Positions 6,796 to 6,835 of a DNA stretch of 6,835 nt are shown one piece after another. Each line of letters starts with the position of its first letter. The first letter of the stretch is position 1. The position numbers were made by a program, and so were the translations under genes. A model generated the notes under the pieces. That model had not been told where the DNA came from. It worked only from the letters and a program-made list of their open reading frames with translations, and did not search any database. Source of the stretch: an uncultured Brevibacterium sp. Lineage in GTDB: Bacteria; Actinomycetota; Actinomycetes; Actinomycetales; Brevibacteriaceae. Where the stretch lies: positions 1 through 6,835 of the forward strand of contig CABTZC010000116.1 in assembly GCA_902489185.1 (NCBI GenBank). Reading direction: 5' to 3'.

Positions 6796-6835
6796 CCTAC
6801 TGAGACAGACTGTCTTCTCAGAACGGTGGCGCGTC
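6729..6835. repeat. Repeat copy 2 (the next junction is cut by the window edge)
   Basis: Aligns block by block with copy 1 but has an insertion of about 20 bases between CCAGCTGG and TTCTCAGAACG. The insertion contains the dyad AGACAG-A-CTGTCT at 6803-6815. The expected inner stem is GACCT (6746-6750) with AGGTC (6766-6770). The last 15 bases repeat the sequence at 6715-6729, so a further copy probably begins outside the window. Confidence 0.6.

Larger units (their letters stand above)
6578..6835. repeat. Degenerate tandem repeat region, unit about 105-130 bases, runs off the right edge
   Basis: Non-coding sequence after the helicase stop contains ordered, diverged copies of the same blocks. 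CAyCArCCrGTTC lies at 6601-6613 and 6729-6741. GATTCCC lies at 6629-6635 and 6753-6759, with similar flanks up to CCAGCTGG at 6657-6664 and 6782-6789. TTCTCAGAACG lies at 6669-6679 and 6815-6825. GAACGGTGGCGCGTC lies at 6715-6729 and 6821-6835. A related TGAG..CAGAC..GTCTTC block is at 6578-6596 and 6801-6817. Differences are mostly transitions plus small insertions, and no frame is shared between the copies. Base composition also changes: bases 6721-6780 have 23 C and 12 G, against a strong G excess in the helicase gene. No transposase, CRISPR spacing or tRNA fold was found. It may be an intergenic repeat family or a structured RNA; the function is unknown. Confidence 0.7.

Noticed and set aside
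6803..6815. Hairpin AGACAG-A-CTGTCT as a terminator
   Set aside because: A one-base loop is not feasible for RNA without opening the stem, and neither strand has a following U tract. It is kept only as a dyad within the repeat.
6578..6835. Integron attC-like array or CRISPR array
   Set aside because: There are no cassettes between the units and no clear paired core sites. The unit length and imperfect identity do not fit CRISPR repeats with spacers.

Overview
The window comes from a high-GC Gram-positive bacterium (Actinomycetota). The evidence is G/C-rich codon third positions, three genes that all begin with GTG, and a type IA topoisomerase whose C-terminus carries zinc-free GR(Y/F)GPY repeats, the form known from mycobacteria and streptomycetes. 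The genus cannot be fixed from this sequence.

Layout: (1) positions 1-2549, minus strand: topA, DNA topoisomerase I, complete at its N-terminus and running off the left edge. (2) 2550-2615: a 66-base gap with the topA ribosome binding site, a candidate -10 element and three copies of a 6-base box around it. (3) 2616-4199, minus strand: a 527-residue class I SAM-dependent methyltransferase with an NPPF motif, substrate unknown. (4) 4200-4266: a 67-base divergent intergenic region. Each flanking GTG has a TAnnnT hexamer 6-7 bases before it, the arrangement of leaderless actinobacterial genes. (5) 4267-6573, plus strand: a complete DEAH-box superfamily II helicase with a C-terminal cysteine cluster, of the SftH / YprA(MrfA) / Hrq1 type. 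(6) 6574-6835: no convincing gene. It holds a degenerate tandem repeat with a unit of roughly 105-130 bases, with internal dyads, continuing past the right edge.

The three genes are chromosomal housekeeping genes concerned with DNA topology, DNA repair or translocation, and methylation. A topA-to-helicase neighbourhood is known in other actinobacteria; in Mycobacterium tuberculosis topA (Rv3646c) and the SftH-like helicase (Rv3649) lie close together. Here the methyltransferase sits between them and is divergent from the helicase. No mobile element, CRISPR array, tRNA or rRNA gene, or defence system was recognised. The least explained sequence is the tandem repeat after the helicase stop codon. 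Second comes the box arrangement upstream of topA.
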